Below are positions 26,368 to 35,113 of a stretch of DNA of 64,000 nt, piece after piece. Source of the DNA: GCA-2731375 sp964631725 (lineage in GTDB: Bacteria > Pseudomonadota > Alphaproteobacteria > GCA-2731375); contig CAZVYX010000025.1 in assembly GCA_964631725.1 (NCBI GenBank), positions 1 to 64,000 of the forward strand, read 5' to 3'. The notes beneath the pieces are model-generated. The model saw only the letters and a program-made list of their open reading frames with translations, was not told the origin of the DNA and did no database searches. Position 1 is the stretch's first letter, and each line of letters starts with the position of its first letter. Position numbers and translations under genes: made by a program.

Positions 26368-26396
26368 TTGACAAAATGGTATTTTATTTGTGAAAT
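26368..26396 (+). promoter_or_regulatory. Promoter of the first corrinoid-protein operon
   Basis: The 325-base gap 26176-26500 holds no gene. Within it TTGACA (26368-26373, a perfect -35) is followed after 17 bases by TGAAAT (26391-26396, four of six matches to -10). A small AT-rich dyad, AAAAT-GGT-ATTTT (26373-26385), sits between the boxes and may be an operator. The predicted start near 26403 leaves a leader of about 98 bases before the corrinoid gene. No cobalamin riboswitch box was seen in it. Confidence 0.5.
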
Positions 26397-26500
26397 GAAC
26401 GGCAGACCGTTGTTTTGTCCTGGGCGGTGCTTGCATCCAAGGGCAATGACGATGCCGCGGCACCGCGCAAAACGGCGCCGGCCAATACGGGAGAGTAGAA

Positions 26501-27096
26501 ATGAGTGTTGCCAAGATCTTCGATGCGGTCATGGAATATGAAGAAGAGGATGTCGCCGAGTTGGTGCAGGCGGAAATCGATGCCGGCACCGCCGTCAAGA
26601 GCATCCTGCAGGACGGCCTGATCGCACCCCTTGATGATATCGGCGAGAAGTTCTCCGCCGGTACCCTGTTCGTACCGGAGATGCTGATGGCGGCGGAGGC
26701 GGTACAGGCGGGCCTGGACATACTCCGCCCCCTGCTGACGGAAACCGGCGTCAAGCCCATCGGCACGGTGGTCCTGGGCACGGTCAAGGGTGATCTGCAC
26801 GACATCGGCAAGAATCTGGTCGGCCTGTTGCTGGAAGGCGCCGGCTTCAGGGTGGTGGATCTGGGCACGGATGTGGATGGCGAACAGTTCATCGCGGCGG
26901 CGCAGGAGAACGACGCCGACATCATCGCCCTGTCGGGCCTTTTGACCACATCGATGCCGGAGATGGAGAAAGCTGTTGCAACGGTGCGGGAAGCCAACAC
27001 GAACCGCAACCTGAACGTCAAGGTGATGATCGGCGGTCCGCCGGTGCATCACGAATTTGCCATGACCATCGGCGCCGATGCCTACGGCATGGATGC
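26501..27096 (+). repeat. 596-bp direct duplicate, copy 1 (partner 35114-35709)
   Basis: Base-by-base reading of the two corrinoid genes shows identity from the ATG to position 27096. The first difference is C at 27097 against T at 35710, then 27106, then the last sense codon (GGA against GCG). Upstream flanks are unrelated, and downstream UroD genes have diverged widely. Such a sharp block suggests recent duplication or gene conversion confined to the corrinoid gene. Confidence 0.9.
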
Positions 27097-27139
27097 CCCG
27101 GCCGCCGTCGAACGGGCACGGGAATTTGTCACCGGATAG
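26501..27139 (+). CDS. Corrinoid (cobalamin-binding) methyltransferase protein, copy 1
   Basis: This 212-residue protein of the MtbC/MtaC/MttC type has an N-terminal helical cap (residues 1-90) and a Rossmann B12 domain with the DxHxxG motif DLHDIG (His100, the lower cobalt ligand), then SGLLTT and GGPPVH. It shuttles methyl groups as methyl-Co(III) between a substrate methyltransferase and a second methyltransferase. It is followed by a UroD-type methyltransferase, a ferredoxin and a RamA-like activator. Its first 596 bases are identical by eye to the gene at 35114. Confidence 0.93.
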   Translation: MSVAKIFDAVMEYEEEDVAELVQAEIDAGTAVKSILQDGLIAPLDDIGEKFSAGTLFVPEMLMAAEAVQAGLDILRPLLTETGVKPIGTVVLGTVKGDLHDIGKNLVGLLLEGAGFRVVDLGTDVDGEQFIAAAQENDADIIALSGLLTTSMPEMEKAVATVREANTNRNLNVKVMIGGPPVHHEFAMTIGADAYGMDAPAAVERAREFVTG

Positions 27140-27195
27140 AATGCCGCCCAATCAGCGCCGGACGGAAACACCTGGATATTGAAAAGAGACCGCAA

Positions 27196-28338
27196 ATGAC
27201 ATGGACATCGAGAGAGCGCGTCCTCGCCGCACTGAACCACGAAGAACCAGACCGCGTACCGATCGATCTGGCGGGCGCCGGCGCCACGGGTATCGTCCTG
27301 GATGCCTATGACCGATTGAAGGTTCATTTGGGCCTGGAGCACGAGACCAGGATCCGCTCGAAACTCAATCATCTGGCCGATCCCGATACATCGGTGCTGA
27401 ACCGGCTGGGTGTGGATACCCGGGCCATTACAGCCGGCTTTGGCCGTGCTTCAGGTAAATGGATTGATGACCTAACCTTCATCGATCACTTCGGCGTCAC
27501 ATTCAAGGGCACCGTGGGCACGGACGACAAGCATTTCCTGTACAAGGACGGCCCGCTATGCGGCGGCAAGCTGACCATCGACCGGATCGATGAAATGGAA
27601 TGGCCCGATGCCGACAACCCGGCCATCGGCGCCGGCATCAGGGAACAGGTCGAGGGCTACAAGGCCGAGGGCGATTACTGCCTGGTTCTGAACGTTCCGG
27701 ACCAGGTCATTCACCGGGCCTATGCCCTGCGCGGCATGGTCGATTTCCTCAAGGATTTCCTGCGGGCGCCGGAAGCGGCGTGTTACCTGATGGATAAGCT
27801 GGCCGATTATAATATTCGGGCCTCGGAACACATGATCGAGGCGGCCGGCGCCGAGAATATCGACATCATATTCTTCGGCGAGGATCTGGGCACCCAGGAT
27901 GGCTGCATGTTTGATCCCGACAATACCTATGGCCGTCTGATCAAGCCGCGTCACGAACGCATCATTCAAACCCTGAAATCAAAGACCGGCGGTCTATCGT
28001 TGTTCCATTGCTGCGGCTCGGCTTATGATTTCATACCGCATTTGATCGATATCGGTGTCGATGTGCTCAATCCGGTACAGGTCACGGCCAAGAACATGGA
28101 GCCGGACCGTCTGAAGGATGAATTCGGTGACCGCATGTCTTTCTGGGGCGGCATCAATACCCAGGAAATTCTGCCCTATCAGTCCGCCGATGCCGTCAGA
28201 GCGGAGACCGAGCGCTGCATTGATATCTTCGGCAAGCAGGGCGGTTACGTTCTGAACGCGGTACACAACATCCAGTTCGAAGTACCGGCCGAAAACATCG
28301 TCGCCATGTACGATACCGGTTTGAACCACCGCTATTAG
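27196..28338 (+). CDS. UroD-superfamily corrinoid methyltransferase, stand-alone 1
   Basis: This 380-residue protein of the uroporphyrinogen decarboxylase-like superfamily belongs to the MtaA/MtbA/MtvB-like methyltransferase branch, not heme synthesis. The N-terminus RERVLAALNHEEPDRVPID is typical. A metal-type His-x-Cys motif is at His271-Cys273 (FHCCG), and the C-terminal strand has VLNAVHNIQ, where methanogen MtaA has a Cys ligand. It lies 56 bases after the corrinoid gene, so it probably moves a methyl group to or from that protein. The substrate is unknown. Confidence 0.85.
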   Translation: MTWTSRERVLAALNHEEPDRVPIDLAGAGATGIVLDAYDRLKVHLGLEHETRIRSKLNHLADPDTSVLNRLGVDTRAITAGFGRASGKWIDDLTFIDHFGVTFKGTVGTDDKHFLYKDGPLCGGKLTIDRIDEMEWPDADNPAIGAGIREQVEGYKAEGDYCLVLNVPDQVIHRAYALRGMVDFLKDFLRAPEAACYLMDKLADYNIRASEHMIEAAGAENIDIIFFGEDLGTQDGCMFDPDNTYGRLIKPRHERIIQTLKSKTGGLSLFHCCGSAYDFIPHLIDIGVDVLNPVQVTAKNMEPDRLKDEFGDRMSFWGGINTQEILPYQSADAVRAETERCIDIFGKQGGYVLNAVHNIQFEVPAENIVAMYDTGLNHRY

Positions 28339-28395
28339 AGCCGGTTGACAAGTGCCGCGCGGCCATGCGTTGTGAATACGGTTGGAGAATGATGC

Positions 28396-29139
28396 ATGCG
28401 CTATGAAGATATTGCGGCCGCGTTGGAGGGTACCGGCTTCATCTGCCGCGGCGGGTTCAAGCCGGGCCCCGAAGACGCGGTACCGGAGGTAACGGCGGCT
28501 ACCGATGCCGTCTTGGTGGTTATCGGCAATGCCGGCTCGGCCATGTGGCCGCACTTCGACGCGGCACGGGATGCCGGGCAGCGTGAACAGACGCAAAATC
28601 CCCTGAACGACTGGACGGCGGAGGTGATGCGGCCAATTGCCGCCCAGCTGGGCGCCCGGGTACATTTCCCCTTCGACCGGCCCTACCACCCGTTCCAGCG
28701 CTGGGCCATGAAGGCGGATAGTGTTTGGCAGTCGCCGCTGGGGCCGCTGATCCACCCCCAATACGGATTGTGGCATGCCTATCGCGCCGCCCTGGTGTTC
28801 GAACCCGGCTTCGAACTTCCAACGCGCCCGGCGGCGGACAATCCCTGCGATACCTGTGCCGACCGAAAATGCCTGACCGCCTGCCCCGTCGATGCCTATG
28901 AAGCGGGCCGCTACGATGTGCCCGCCTGCATCGGCCATATCGCCACGGACAAGGGGAAAAGCTGTATTGATCTGCATTGCCTGGCCCGGCGCGCGTGCCC
29001 CATTGGCCGCGACATGGTCTACGATCCGCCCCATGCCGCCTTTCACATGTCAAAATTCCTGGCCAATCTGGCGAAGCGGTATGTCGTCGAAGTGCCACAG
29101 GCCGTCAGCACGACGCTGCCCGGCGAAGAGGGCAGCTAA
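28396..29139 (+). CDS. Two-cluster ferredoxin-like protein of corrinoid operon
   Basis: This 247-residue soluble protein has an unremarkable N-terminal 140 residues, then cysteine groups CDTCADRKCLTACP (from Cys151; spacing CxxC-x4-C-x3-CP) and CIGHI...CIDLHC...ACPIG, enough for two [4Fe-4S] clusters in a layout reminiscent of QueG and reductive dehalogenases. There is no corrinoid-binding motif of its own. It lies between the UroD methyltransferase and the RamA-like activator (16-base gap to the latter), so I infer that it donates low-potential electrons for Co(II) to Co(I) reactivation. Confidence 0.7.
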   Translation: MRYEDIAAALEGTGFICRGGFKPGPEDAVPEVTAATDAVLVVIGNAGSAMWPHFDAARDAGQREQTQNPLNDWTAEVMRPIAAQLGARVHFPFDRPYHPFQRWAMKADSVWQSPLGPLIHPQYGLWHAYRAALVFEPGFELPTRPAADNPCDTCADRKCLTACPVDAYEAGRYDVPACIGHIATDKGKSCIDLHCLARRACPIGRDMVYDPPHAAFHMSKFLANLAKRYVVEVPQAVSTTLPGEEGS

Positions 29140-29154
29140 TTCGGGTGAGCGCCG

Positions 29155-31146
29155 GTGCCTGACAAATCACCTTCGAAGTCCGCCAACCAGGCGCTCGTGG
29201 TCTTTTCCCCCTCGGGCCATCGGGGCAAGGTGGCGCTGGGCGCCTCGGTGCTGGACGCCGCCCGTGCCCTGGGCGTCGATCTGGATTCAGTCTGCGGCGG
29301 GCGCGGCCTTTGCGGTCGCTGCCAGATCGAGGTTGGCGAGGGCGATTTCGCCAAACACGGCATTCGTTCCAGCGCCGATCATATGTCACCCGGCAACGAC
29401 GCCGAAGCGGCCTACGCGGAACGCAAGGGGCTGAAGCCGGGCCGGCGCCTGGCCTGTCATGCCCATATCCTGGGCGACCTGGTGGTCGACGTACCGCCCG
29501 AAAGCCAGGTGCATCGCCAGGTCGTGCGCAAACGCGCCGAAGCCCGCGCCATCGAGCTCGATCCGGTGCTGCGCCTGCATGCGGTGGATGTCGCCAAGCC
29601 GGAGCTGGAAATTCCCAGTGGCGATGGGGAAAGGCTGCTTCGCGCCCTTGACGAGACCTGGGGCCTGCCGGACTTGTCGATTGACCCCGCCGTGCTGGCG
29701 GAAAGCGCATCGGCCCTGCGTTCGGGCCGCTGGACGGTGACCGCAGCCGTTCGCGGTGGCAGACGGATTGCCGGTGTGCGGCCAGGTTTCACGGACCACG
29801 CCTATGGCCTGGCAATCGATGTCGGCTCAACCACCCTGGCGGCGCATCTGGTCAATCTGGCCGATGGTGAGGTCCCGGCCACGGCATCGGCCATGAACCC
29901 GCAAATTCGCTTCGGTGAGGATCTGATGAGCCGGGTTTCCTACGCCATGACACAGGCGGGCGGCGGCGGCGAGATGACGGCGGCAGTGCGCGCCAGCCTG
30001 AATGAGCTCGCCGGCCAGGCGGCGGCGGAGGCCGGTATCGAACGCGGCGATATTTACGAGGTGGTGATCGTCGGCAACCCGATCATGCATCATCTGGTCT
30101 TGGGATTGGATCCGGGGCCGCTCGGCGTTGCACCCTTCGCCCTGGCGGTCGATGGCGCGGTGCGCATTGCCGCGCGCGATCTTGGCCTGGAACTGGCGGC
30201 GGGAGCGGAAGCCTATTTCCTGCCGTGTATTGCCGGGCACGTGGGCGCCGATGCCGCCGGGATGATCCTTTCGGAAACCCCGTTCGAACGGGACGAGGTG
30301 TCGCTGCTGGTTGATGTGGGGACCAACGCCGAACTGGTTCTGGGCAACCGGGAAAGGCTGTTGGCGGCCTCCTCCCCGACCGGGCCGGCCTTCGAAGGGG
30401 CGCAGATCTCGGCCGGCCAACGCGCCGCGCCGGGCGCCATCGAGCGCGTGCGCATTGATCCCGATACCTTGGCGCCCCGTTTCAAGATCATCGGCAGCGA
30501 TCTGTGGTCCAACGAAGCCGGCTTCGAAGAGGCGGTTGCGGCCCTAGGTACAACTGGGGGCATCACCGGCATTTGCGGATCGGGGATTATCGAGGCGGTC
30601 GCCGAAATGACCTTGCGGGGCATCATCGCACCGGACGGGGCATTTCCAAGCGACAGCGAGCGCCGCTTCGTGCTCTACCATGGCGAACCCGAAATCGCCG
30701 TCACCCAGGCCGATGTGCGCGCCGTGCAATTGGCCAAGGGCGCGCTCTATGCCGGGGCCAGATTGTTGATGGATTTGTTCGGGGTCGAGAAAATCGACCG
30801 CATCGTCCTGGCCGGCGCCTTCGGCAGCCACATCGACCCGGTTTATGCCCTGGCCCTGGGCATGATCCCAGACTGCGATCCCGCGCATGTCTCCTCGGCC
30901 GGCAACGCTGCGGGTACCGGCGCCCGCATCGCCTTGCTGAACGCCGGCGCGCGAGGGGAAATCGAAGGTGTCGTCAAGCGGGTGGAGAAGATCGAAACCG
31001 CGGTAGCGCCGGCATTTCAAAAATACTTCGTCGAGGCCATGGCGATCCCCCATGCCACGGACGCCTATCCCAACCTGCGCCGCATACTACCGATGCCCCT
31101 CCCCACGAAATCCAAGAAGCGTTCCAGACGGCGACGGCAACGTTAG
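29155..31146 (+). CDS. RamA-like corrinoid activation protein (2Fe-2S + ASKHA, DUF4445)
   Basis: This 663-residue protein has an N-terminal 2Fe-2S ferredoxin domain with Cys47, Cys53 and Cys56 (CGGRGLCGRC) and a fourth Cys in RLACHAH. An ASKHA ATPase-like region starts at AIDVGSTTLAAHLVNL (about residue 222) and continues with LLVDVGTNAELVLGN and GAFGSHIDP. This architecture is that of reductive activators of corrinoid proteins (RACo, RamA, RamQ), which use ATP to restore Co(I) after accidental oxidation. The start is GTG at 29155. The lysine- and arginine-rich C-terminal tail (after residue 650) is unusual. Confidence 0.88.
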   Translation: MPDKSPSKSANQALVVFSPSGHRGKVALGASVLDAARALGVDLDSVCGGRGLCGRCQIEVGEGDFAKHGIRSSADHMSPGNDAEAAYAERKGLKPGRRLACHAHILGDLVVDVPPESQVHRQVVRKRAEARAIELDPVLRLHAVDVAKPELEIPSGDGERLLRALDETWGLPDLSIDPAVLAESASALRSGRWTVTAAVRGGRRIAGVRPGFTDHAYGLAIDVGSTTLAAHLVNLADGEVPATASAMNPQIRFGEDLMSRVSYAMTQAGGGGEMTAAVRASLNELAGQAAAEAGIERGDIYEVVIVGNPIMHHLVLGLDPGPLGVAPFALAVDGAVRIAARDLGLELAAGAEAYFLPCIAGHVGADAAGMILSETPFERDEVSLLVDVGTNAELVLGNRERLLAASSPTGPAFEGAQISAGQRAAPGAIERVRIDPDTLAPRFKIIGSDLWSNEAGFEEAVAALGTTGGITGICGSGIIEAVAEMTLRGIIAPDGAFPSDSERRFVLYHGEPEIAVTQADVRAVQLAKGALYAGARLLMDLFGVEKIDRIVLAGAFGSHIDPVYALALGMIPDCDPAHVSSAGNAAGTGARIALLNAGARGEIEGVVKRVEKIETAVAPAFQKYFVEAMAIPHATDAYPNLRRILPMPLPTKSKKRSRRRRQR

Positions 31147-31149
31147 GGC

Positions 31150-32007
31150 CTACTCGGCGGCGATCTCGCCGTGCCAGCCGATTTGCCGGGATATCTCGAA
31201 AGCGGTCTCCCTGACATGCGGCAGATAGTCTTCGATCTTCGTTGGCGCCGAGACGGATTGCACAATGGGAAGGCTGACCGTGGCGACGGCATTGCCGGTA
31301 TGGCCAAAGATTGGAAAGGCCAACTCGGCCACGCCACGCGCCATCTTGCTGTCCTGCTTAAAGAAGCCGCTCTTCAGCACCGAAGGGTAGGACTTTTTCA
31401 GGTAGTTCAATTCGGCCCTGGTGGCGTTCGCCTCCGCCAGCCAATGGGCCCGCACCGCCGCCGTCTGATAGGACAGCAGCACGATGCCAGAGACCGCCTT
31501 TTGGATCGGCACGGTGGCGCCGAGACCGACCGTGAAGAACATCTCCTCGGGCGAGTTTTGCTGCGCCACCACCATCACGTTGCCGCCCGAATGGATCGCG
31601 ACGTGACAGGATTGGTGAATGGCGCGCGAGAGGTTGAACAGGGCCGGCGCCGCCGCTTCGACCAAACGCCTCGTCGGCGGATTTCTAAGGCCGAGTTCGA
31701 ACAGCTTGAGAGACAGTTTGAATGTATCGGAGGCATTCTCCCGGGAAATGTAGTCGCGCTCCTCAAGGCAAATCAGCATGCGAAATATCTCGTTGACGCT
31801 GCGGCCCAGCTTGGCGGCGATATCCTTTGGCGCCAAGCCTTCCGTCTCGCGGGACAGCAGCTCGAGAATATCGAGCCCTTTTTCCAATGCCGGCGCCTGG
31901 TAACGCCGCGCGTTGGACCCGGACGGCGCCGCTGATTGCGCGTCCGTTTTTGCCGCCTTCGTTGCTCTCCTGGCCACGCAGGTTGCCTTTCGCTTGTAAA
32001 ACCTCAT
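31150..32007 (-). CDS. IclR-family transcriptional regulator
   Basis: This 285-residue protein has a basic N-terminal extension of about 35 residues, then an IclR winged helix (residues 38-95, with ALEKGLDILELLSRETEGLAPKDIA in part) and an IclR effector domain with the conserved AFPIFGHTGNAVATVSLP region. It is convergent with the RamA-like gene (three-base gap) and divergent from the PhyH gene. The 28-base dyad at 32025-32052 is its likely operator. It may control the PhyH gene and possibly the corrinoid genes, which is inference. Confidence 0.9.
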   Translation of the reverse strand: MRFYKRKATCVARRATKAAKTDAQSAAPSGSNARRYQAPALEKGLDILELLSRETEGLAPKDIAAKLGRSVNEIFRMLICLEERDYISRENASDTFKLSLKLFELGLRNPPTRRLVEAAAPALFNLSRAIHQSCHVAIHSGGNVMVVAQQNSPEEMFFTVGLGATVPIQKAVSGIVLLSYQTAAVRAHWLAEANATRAELNYLKKSYPSVLKSGFFKQDSKMARGVAELAFPIFGHTGNAVATVSLPIVQSVSAPTKIEDYLPHVRETAFEISRQIGWHGEIAAE

Positions 32008-32024
32008 TTTGTATATAAGGTGCG

Positions 32025-32052
32025 CTTGATTTTGTACACGTGCGAAATCAAG
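32025..32052. promoter_or_regulatory. Inverted repeat between IclR and PhyH genes
   Basis: Perfect eight-base arms CTTGATTT (32025-32032) and AAATCAAG (32045-32052) with a 12-base spacer lie in the 62-base divergent gap. In addition ATTTTGTAYA occurs twice as a direct repeat (from 32006 and from 32029, 23-base period). The location next to the iclR-type start suggests an operator for this regulator. Confidence 0.5.
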
Positions 32053-32069
32053 ATGACCTGGGGAAAATC

Positions 32070-32903
32070 ATGGGGATCGACATGGGGTACGCCAATAAGG
32101 CTGCGGAATACGCCGCGCGGGGCTATCTTAGCCCGCTGCGCGTCTTGCCCGGGGACGAGGCCGGACGTTTGTACGATAAGGCGGAGGAACTCCGCCGCCG
32201 GCAAGCCGCCGACGACGAAAACTATCTCGGTTCGAACGTCCATCATCTGGTGCCGGACTTCTATGATTTGGTACAGAAGAAGGAAATCCTTGATCAGGTG
32301 GAAAAGGTCATCGGGCCCGACATCATTTGCTGGTCCGCCGCGTTCTTTAACAAATATCCCCATGATCCGAGCTACGTTTCGTGGCATCAGGATCTGACCT
32401 ACTGGGGCCTGGAGCCGGCCGACATCGTCACCGCCTGGGTCGCGTTGACGCCCAGCACCCGGGAAAACGGCTGCATGCGGGTTCTGCCGGGCAGCCATAA
32501 CCAGGGCCAGATCGGCCATTCCGACACTTTCGCGGGCGACAATCTTTTGAGCCGGGGACAGGAAATCCAGGTCGATGTGCGCGAAGAGGACGCGGTCGAT
32601 ATCGTCTTACAGCCCGGCGAGATGTCGTTGCACCATGTGTTGATCATTCATGGCTCGGACCCCAATCCAACCGACATTCCGCGCTACGGTTTCGTGGCGC
32701 GATACATTCCGACATATACCAAACAGATCGGCGGCCGGACCGCCGCCATGCTGGTGCGGGGCGTCGACAGGCACGGTCATTTCGACCCGGTGCCCAGGCC
32801 GAAATCTGATCTGCACCCGGACGCCTTGGCGTTTCGCCATCAGGCAAACGAAAGATTCCACAATATCCTGTTTGCAGGCGCCGAGAACCGGGATACAGCC
32901 TAG
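32070..32903 (+). CDS. Phytanoyl-CoA dioxygenase (PhyH) family protein
   Basis: This 277-residue Fe(II)/2-oxoglutarate dioxygenase-like protein has the facial triad with the HQD pair (WHQDLTYWG, near residue 108) and a distal His in HHVLIIHGSDPNPT, followed by an Arg (RYGFVARYIP) for 2-oxoglutarate. The ATG at 32070 (MGIDMGYAN) with GGGGA upstream is preferred to a GTG ten codons earlier. PhyH enzymes hydroxylate diverse small molecules and can oxidise O- or N-methyl or aminophosphonate-type compounds. Its place inside the one-carbon region is suggestive, but the substrate is unknown. Confidence 0.85.
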   Translation: MGIDMGYANKAAEYAARGYLSPLRVLPGDEAGRLYDKAEELRRRQAADDENYLGSNVHHLVPDFYDLVQKKEILDQVEKVIGPDIICWSAAFFNKYPHDPSYVSWHQDLTYWGLEPADIVTAWVALTPSTRENGCMRVLPGSHNQGQIGHSDTFAGDNLLSRGQEIQVDVREEDAVDIVLQPGEMSLHHVLIIHGSDPNPTDIPRYGFVARYIPTYTKQIGGRTAAMLVRGVDRHGHFDPVPRPKSDLHPDALAFRHQANERFHNILFAGAENRDTA

Positions 32904-32963
32904 GCGGGGCGTCGCGCAATCCGACGTACCGGCAATTCGACATGTGACACTACAGCGCCATCA

Positions 32964-33019
32964 TTGACCCGATTAGTGACCATCCAGTAGTATACCGGTG
33001 ATATATTTTATGTATATCA
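32964..33019 (+). promoter_or_regulatory. Promoter and dyad of the FCD regulator gene
   Basis: TTGACC (32964-32969) and TAGTAT (32988-32993) with 18-base spacing form a fair sigma-70 promoter. Inside and downstream lie ATTAGTGA (32972-32979), GTGATATAT (32998-33006) and the dyad TGATATA (32999-33005)/TATATCA (33013-33019). The same words occur before the genes at 35114 and 41795, so this may be a shared operator, probably bound by the FCD regulator itself. Confidence 0.5.
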
Positions 33020-33031
33020 AGCGGAAATAGT

Positions 33032-33709
33032 GTGGTGGCGACGATTTTGGCACGTAGACTCGACGAATCCGGCGCCGGCAGCCTGACCGACCAGGCATAT
33101 GCCCAGCTTGAGGAACTCATTGTAACCGTTCAATTGGCACCGGGCGCGGTTCTCTCGGAAGCAAACCTGGCCGCGCGCCTGGGTATTGGCCGTACCCCGA
33201 TCCGCGAGGCTTTGCATCGTTTGGCGCGCGAGGGTCTGGTCGTTATCCTGCCCCGCCGTGGCATTCTCGTCTCGGAGATCAATGTGCAATCGCAACTGCG
33301 CCTGCTTGAGGTACGGCGCAAGATCGAAGAAGTCATGGTAGCGGCCGCCGCCAAGCGCGCGGATCAGGCCGAACGGGAAGAATTTCAACGGATAGCTCAA
33401 GGCATGTTGGAGTGTGCCGCCGCCGGCGATGATATGGCGTTCATCCGCTATGATGATCAATTCAATCATCTGGTCGCGGCGGCCTGCCGTAACGAATATG
33501 CCGCCAAGACGATCGGCTTGATGGCCGGCCTGTCGCGCCGCTTCTGGTTCGTCCACAACCAGCAAAACGCGGATGTGGAATTGGCCGCGCGCCGGCATGC
33601 CGATGTCGCCATTGCCATCGCCGATGGCGATATCGAAGGCGCGGAGGCGGCTTCGGGCCGTCTGATGGATTACATCCTCGACGTTACCAGGACCTCCATC
33701 GATACTTAG
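33032..33709 (+). CDS. GntR-family transcriptional regulator, FCD type, second
   Basis: This 225-residue protein has a GntR winged helix in residues 10-80 (ANLAARLGIGRTPIREALHRLAREGL in part) and a helical FCD domain with histidine residues typical of metal/organic acid binding. The start is GTG at 33032 (a second GTG follows directly). It sits between PhyH and an acyl-CoA dehydrogenase and is the best candidate to read the ATTAGTGA/GTGATATAT motifs at its own promoter and those at 35061-35078 and 41701-41726. Confidence 0.88.
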   Translation: MVATILARRLDESGAGSLTDQAYAQLEELIVTVQLAPGAVLSEANLAARLGIGRTPIREALHRLAREGLVVILPRRGILVSEINVQSQLRLLEVRRKIEEVMVAAAAKRADQAEREEFQRIAQGMLECAAAGDDMAFIRYDDQFNHLVAAACRNEYAAKTIGLMAGLSRRFWFVHNQQNADVELAARRHADVAIAIADGDIEGAEAASGRLMDYILDVTRTSIDT

Positions 33710-33757
33710 TCAACCGACACTGTAGCCTGCCGCACTGAGGCCCGCCGCTCCCTCGGC

Positions 33758-34885
33758 TTACTGGCCATACACGTACTTTGCGATGATCAGCCGTTGGACC
33801 TGATTGGTGCCCTCGTAGATTTGCGTGATCTTGGCATCGCGCATCATCCGTTCGACCGGGTAGTCCTTCAGGTAGCCGTAGCCGCCGTGCAACTGCACTG
33901 CGTCCGTGGTCACCGACATGGCGGTATCGCTGCAGACCAGCTTGGCCATCGAAGCCATCGACCGCGCCTTGTTCTGGTCGTCGCCCTCGGCCGCCTGGAC
34001 CGAGCGGTAAAGTAGCGCCCGGGATGATTCCACCTTGACCGCCATGTCGGCGATCATGCCCCGGACCATCTGGAAGCGCGACACGGGCTCGCCGAATTGT
34101 TCGCGCCCAGCGGTGTATTCCACCGCCTCGTCAAATGCGCCCTGGGCGATACCGAGCGCCTGGGCCGAGATCAACGCCCTGGAGTAGGTCAGCCCCTCGG
34201 TCAGATACTTATAGCCCCCGGTCGGATCGCCGACGGCACGTTCGGCGGGAATTTGGCAGTCTTCGAAAATGACATCCGCCGTCGGGCTGCCGCAGAGACC
34301 CATTTTGGATTCGAGCCGGCCAAAAGAGAGGCCTGGATCGTCGCGGCTGACCAGAAAGAGCCCAAAAGACCTCTCGCCGGTTCGGGCCAAGACCAGATAC
34401 CAATCCGCCCAGGTCGCACCCGTTATGAAGCGCTTGCGGCCGTTCAGGGTCCAACCGTTACCGCTCCGCTCGGCCCGTGTCTTCAGGCTCCAGAGATCGG
34501 AGCCGCTTTGCGGCTCCGTCAAGCACCAGCCCATGCCTGTCTCGCCCGCCGCCACCGGTGGGATGACGGCCTCGATCAGTTCGCGGGCGCCGTATTGCAA
34601 TAGCGGATAACTGGCGATCCAATTATTCATCAACAATTGCGCCGAGGTGGCGCAGCAGCGTGCGACCTCCTCACTGCAGATCACCAAAGACATCAGGTCG
34701 CCATTCTGTCCGCCCAGGTCCGCCTCGAAAGCCAAGCCGAGCAGGCCTTCCTCGCGAAAGGCTTCGAAGGTCGTCTCCGGAAAGCTGCCGGTTCGGTCCA
34801 CTTCCGCCGCGTGCGGCGCCACCTTGTCGGTCGCGAAACGGCGCATGCTGTCGCGAAATTGCTCGTAAACACTGGCATCCTGCAT
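33758..34885 (-). CDS. Acyl-CoA dehydrogenase family flavoprotein
   Basis: This 375-residue protein of the acyl-CoA dehydrogenase fold shows WCLTEPQSGSD (flavin-contact strand), GRKRFITGATWADWYLVLART, and the C-terminal YEGTNQVQRLI, whose Glu is the usual catalytic base. The ATG at 34885 has GAGGAA eight bases upstream, so it is preferred to the ATG two codons before it. It should oxidise an acyl-CoA and pass electrons to ETF. It is convergent with the FCD regulator and its substrate is unknown. Confidence 0.9.
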   Translation of the reverse strand: MQDASVYEQFRDSMRRFATDKVAPHAAEVDRTGSFPETTFEAFREEGLLGLAFEADLGGQNGDLMSLVICSEEVARCCATSAQLLMNNWIASYPLLQYGARELIEAVIPPVAAGETGMGWCLTEPQSGSDLWSLKTRAERSGNGWTLNGRKRFITGATWADWYLVLARTGERSFGLFLVSRDDPGLSFGRLESKMGLCGSPTADVIFEDCQIPAERAVGDPTGGYKYLTEGLTYSRALISAQALGIAQGAFDEAVEYTAGREQFGEPVSRFQMVRGMIADMAVKVESSRALLYRSVQAAEGDDQNKARSMASMAKLVCSDTAMSVTTDAVQLHGGYGYLKDYPVERMMRDAKITQIYEGTNQVQRLIIAKYVYGQ

Positions 34886-35033
34886 GGGCATTTCCTCGGG
34901 TTACAAATTGGCAATGTTTTTTTTGGCTTGATTGATACATCAGCCGAGATTCCTCGGCTGGTCAAGTGCGGTTCCGGCCATCGGAGCAGCGGAAATCGTG
35001 GCAGCGGGAGATGACGAACATGGCCGGCAAGGA

Positions 35034-35078
35034 TTGACAATCGGCCGGCCGACCACTAACATATCACTAATATATTAG
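35034..35078 (+). promoter_or_regulatory. Promoter/operator of the second corrinoid operon
   Basis: TTGACA (35034-35039, perfect -35) and TAACAT (35057-35062) with 17-base spacing predict a start near 35069. This start is covered by the palindrome CTAATATATTAG (35067-35078) and by ATATCACTAAT (35061-35071), the reverse complement of the ATTAGTGATAT word seen at 32972 and 41701. Position over the start point suggests repression. Confidence 0.55.
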
Positions 35079-35113
35079 ATGGGCATCAATGTCCCGGTTG
35101 GAGGATTAGCGTG

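Noticed and set aside
27196..28338. Calling the UroD-family proteins HemE (heme synthesis)
   Set aside because: The HemE N-terminal signature is absent, six other UroD-type domains lie in the window, and corrinoid and folate genes surround them. The methyltransferase branch fits better.
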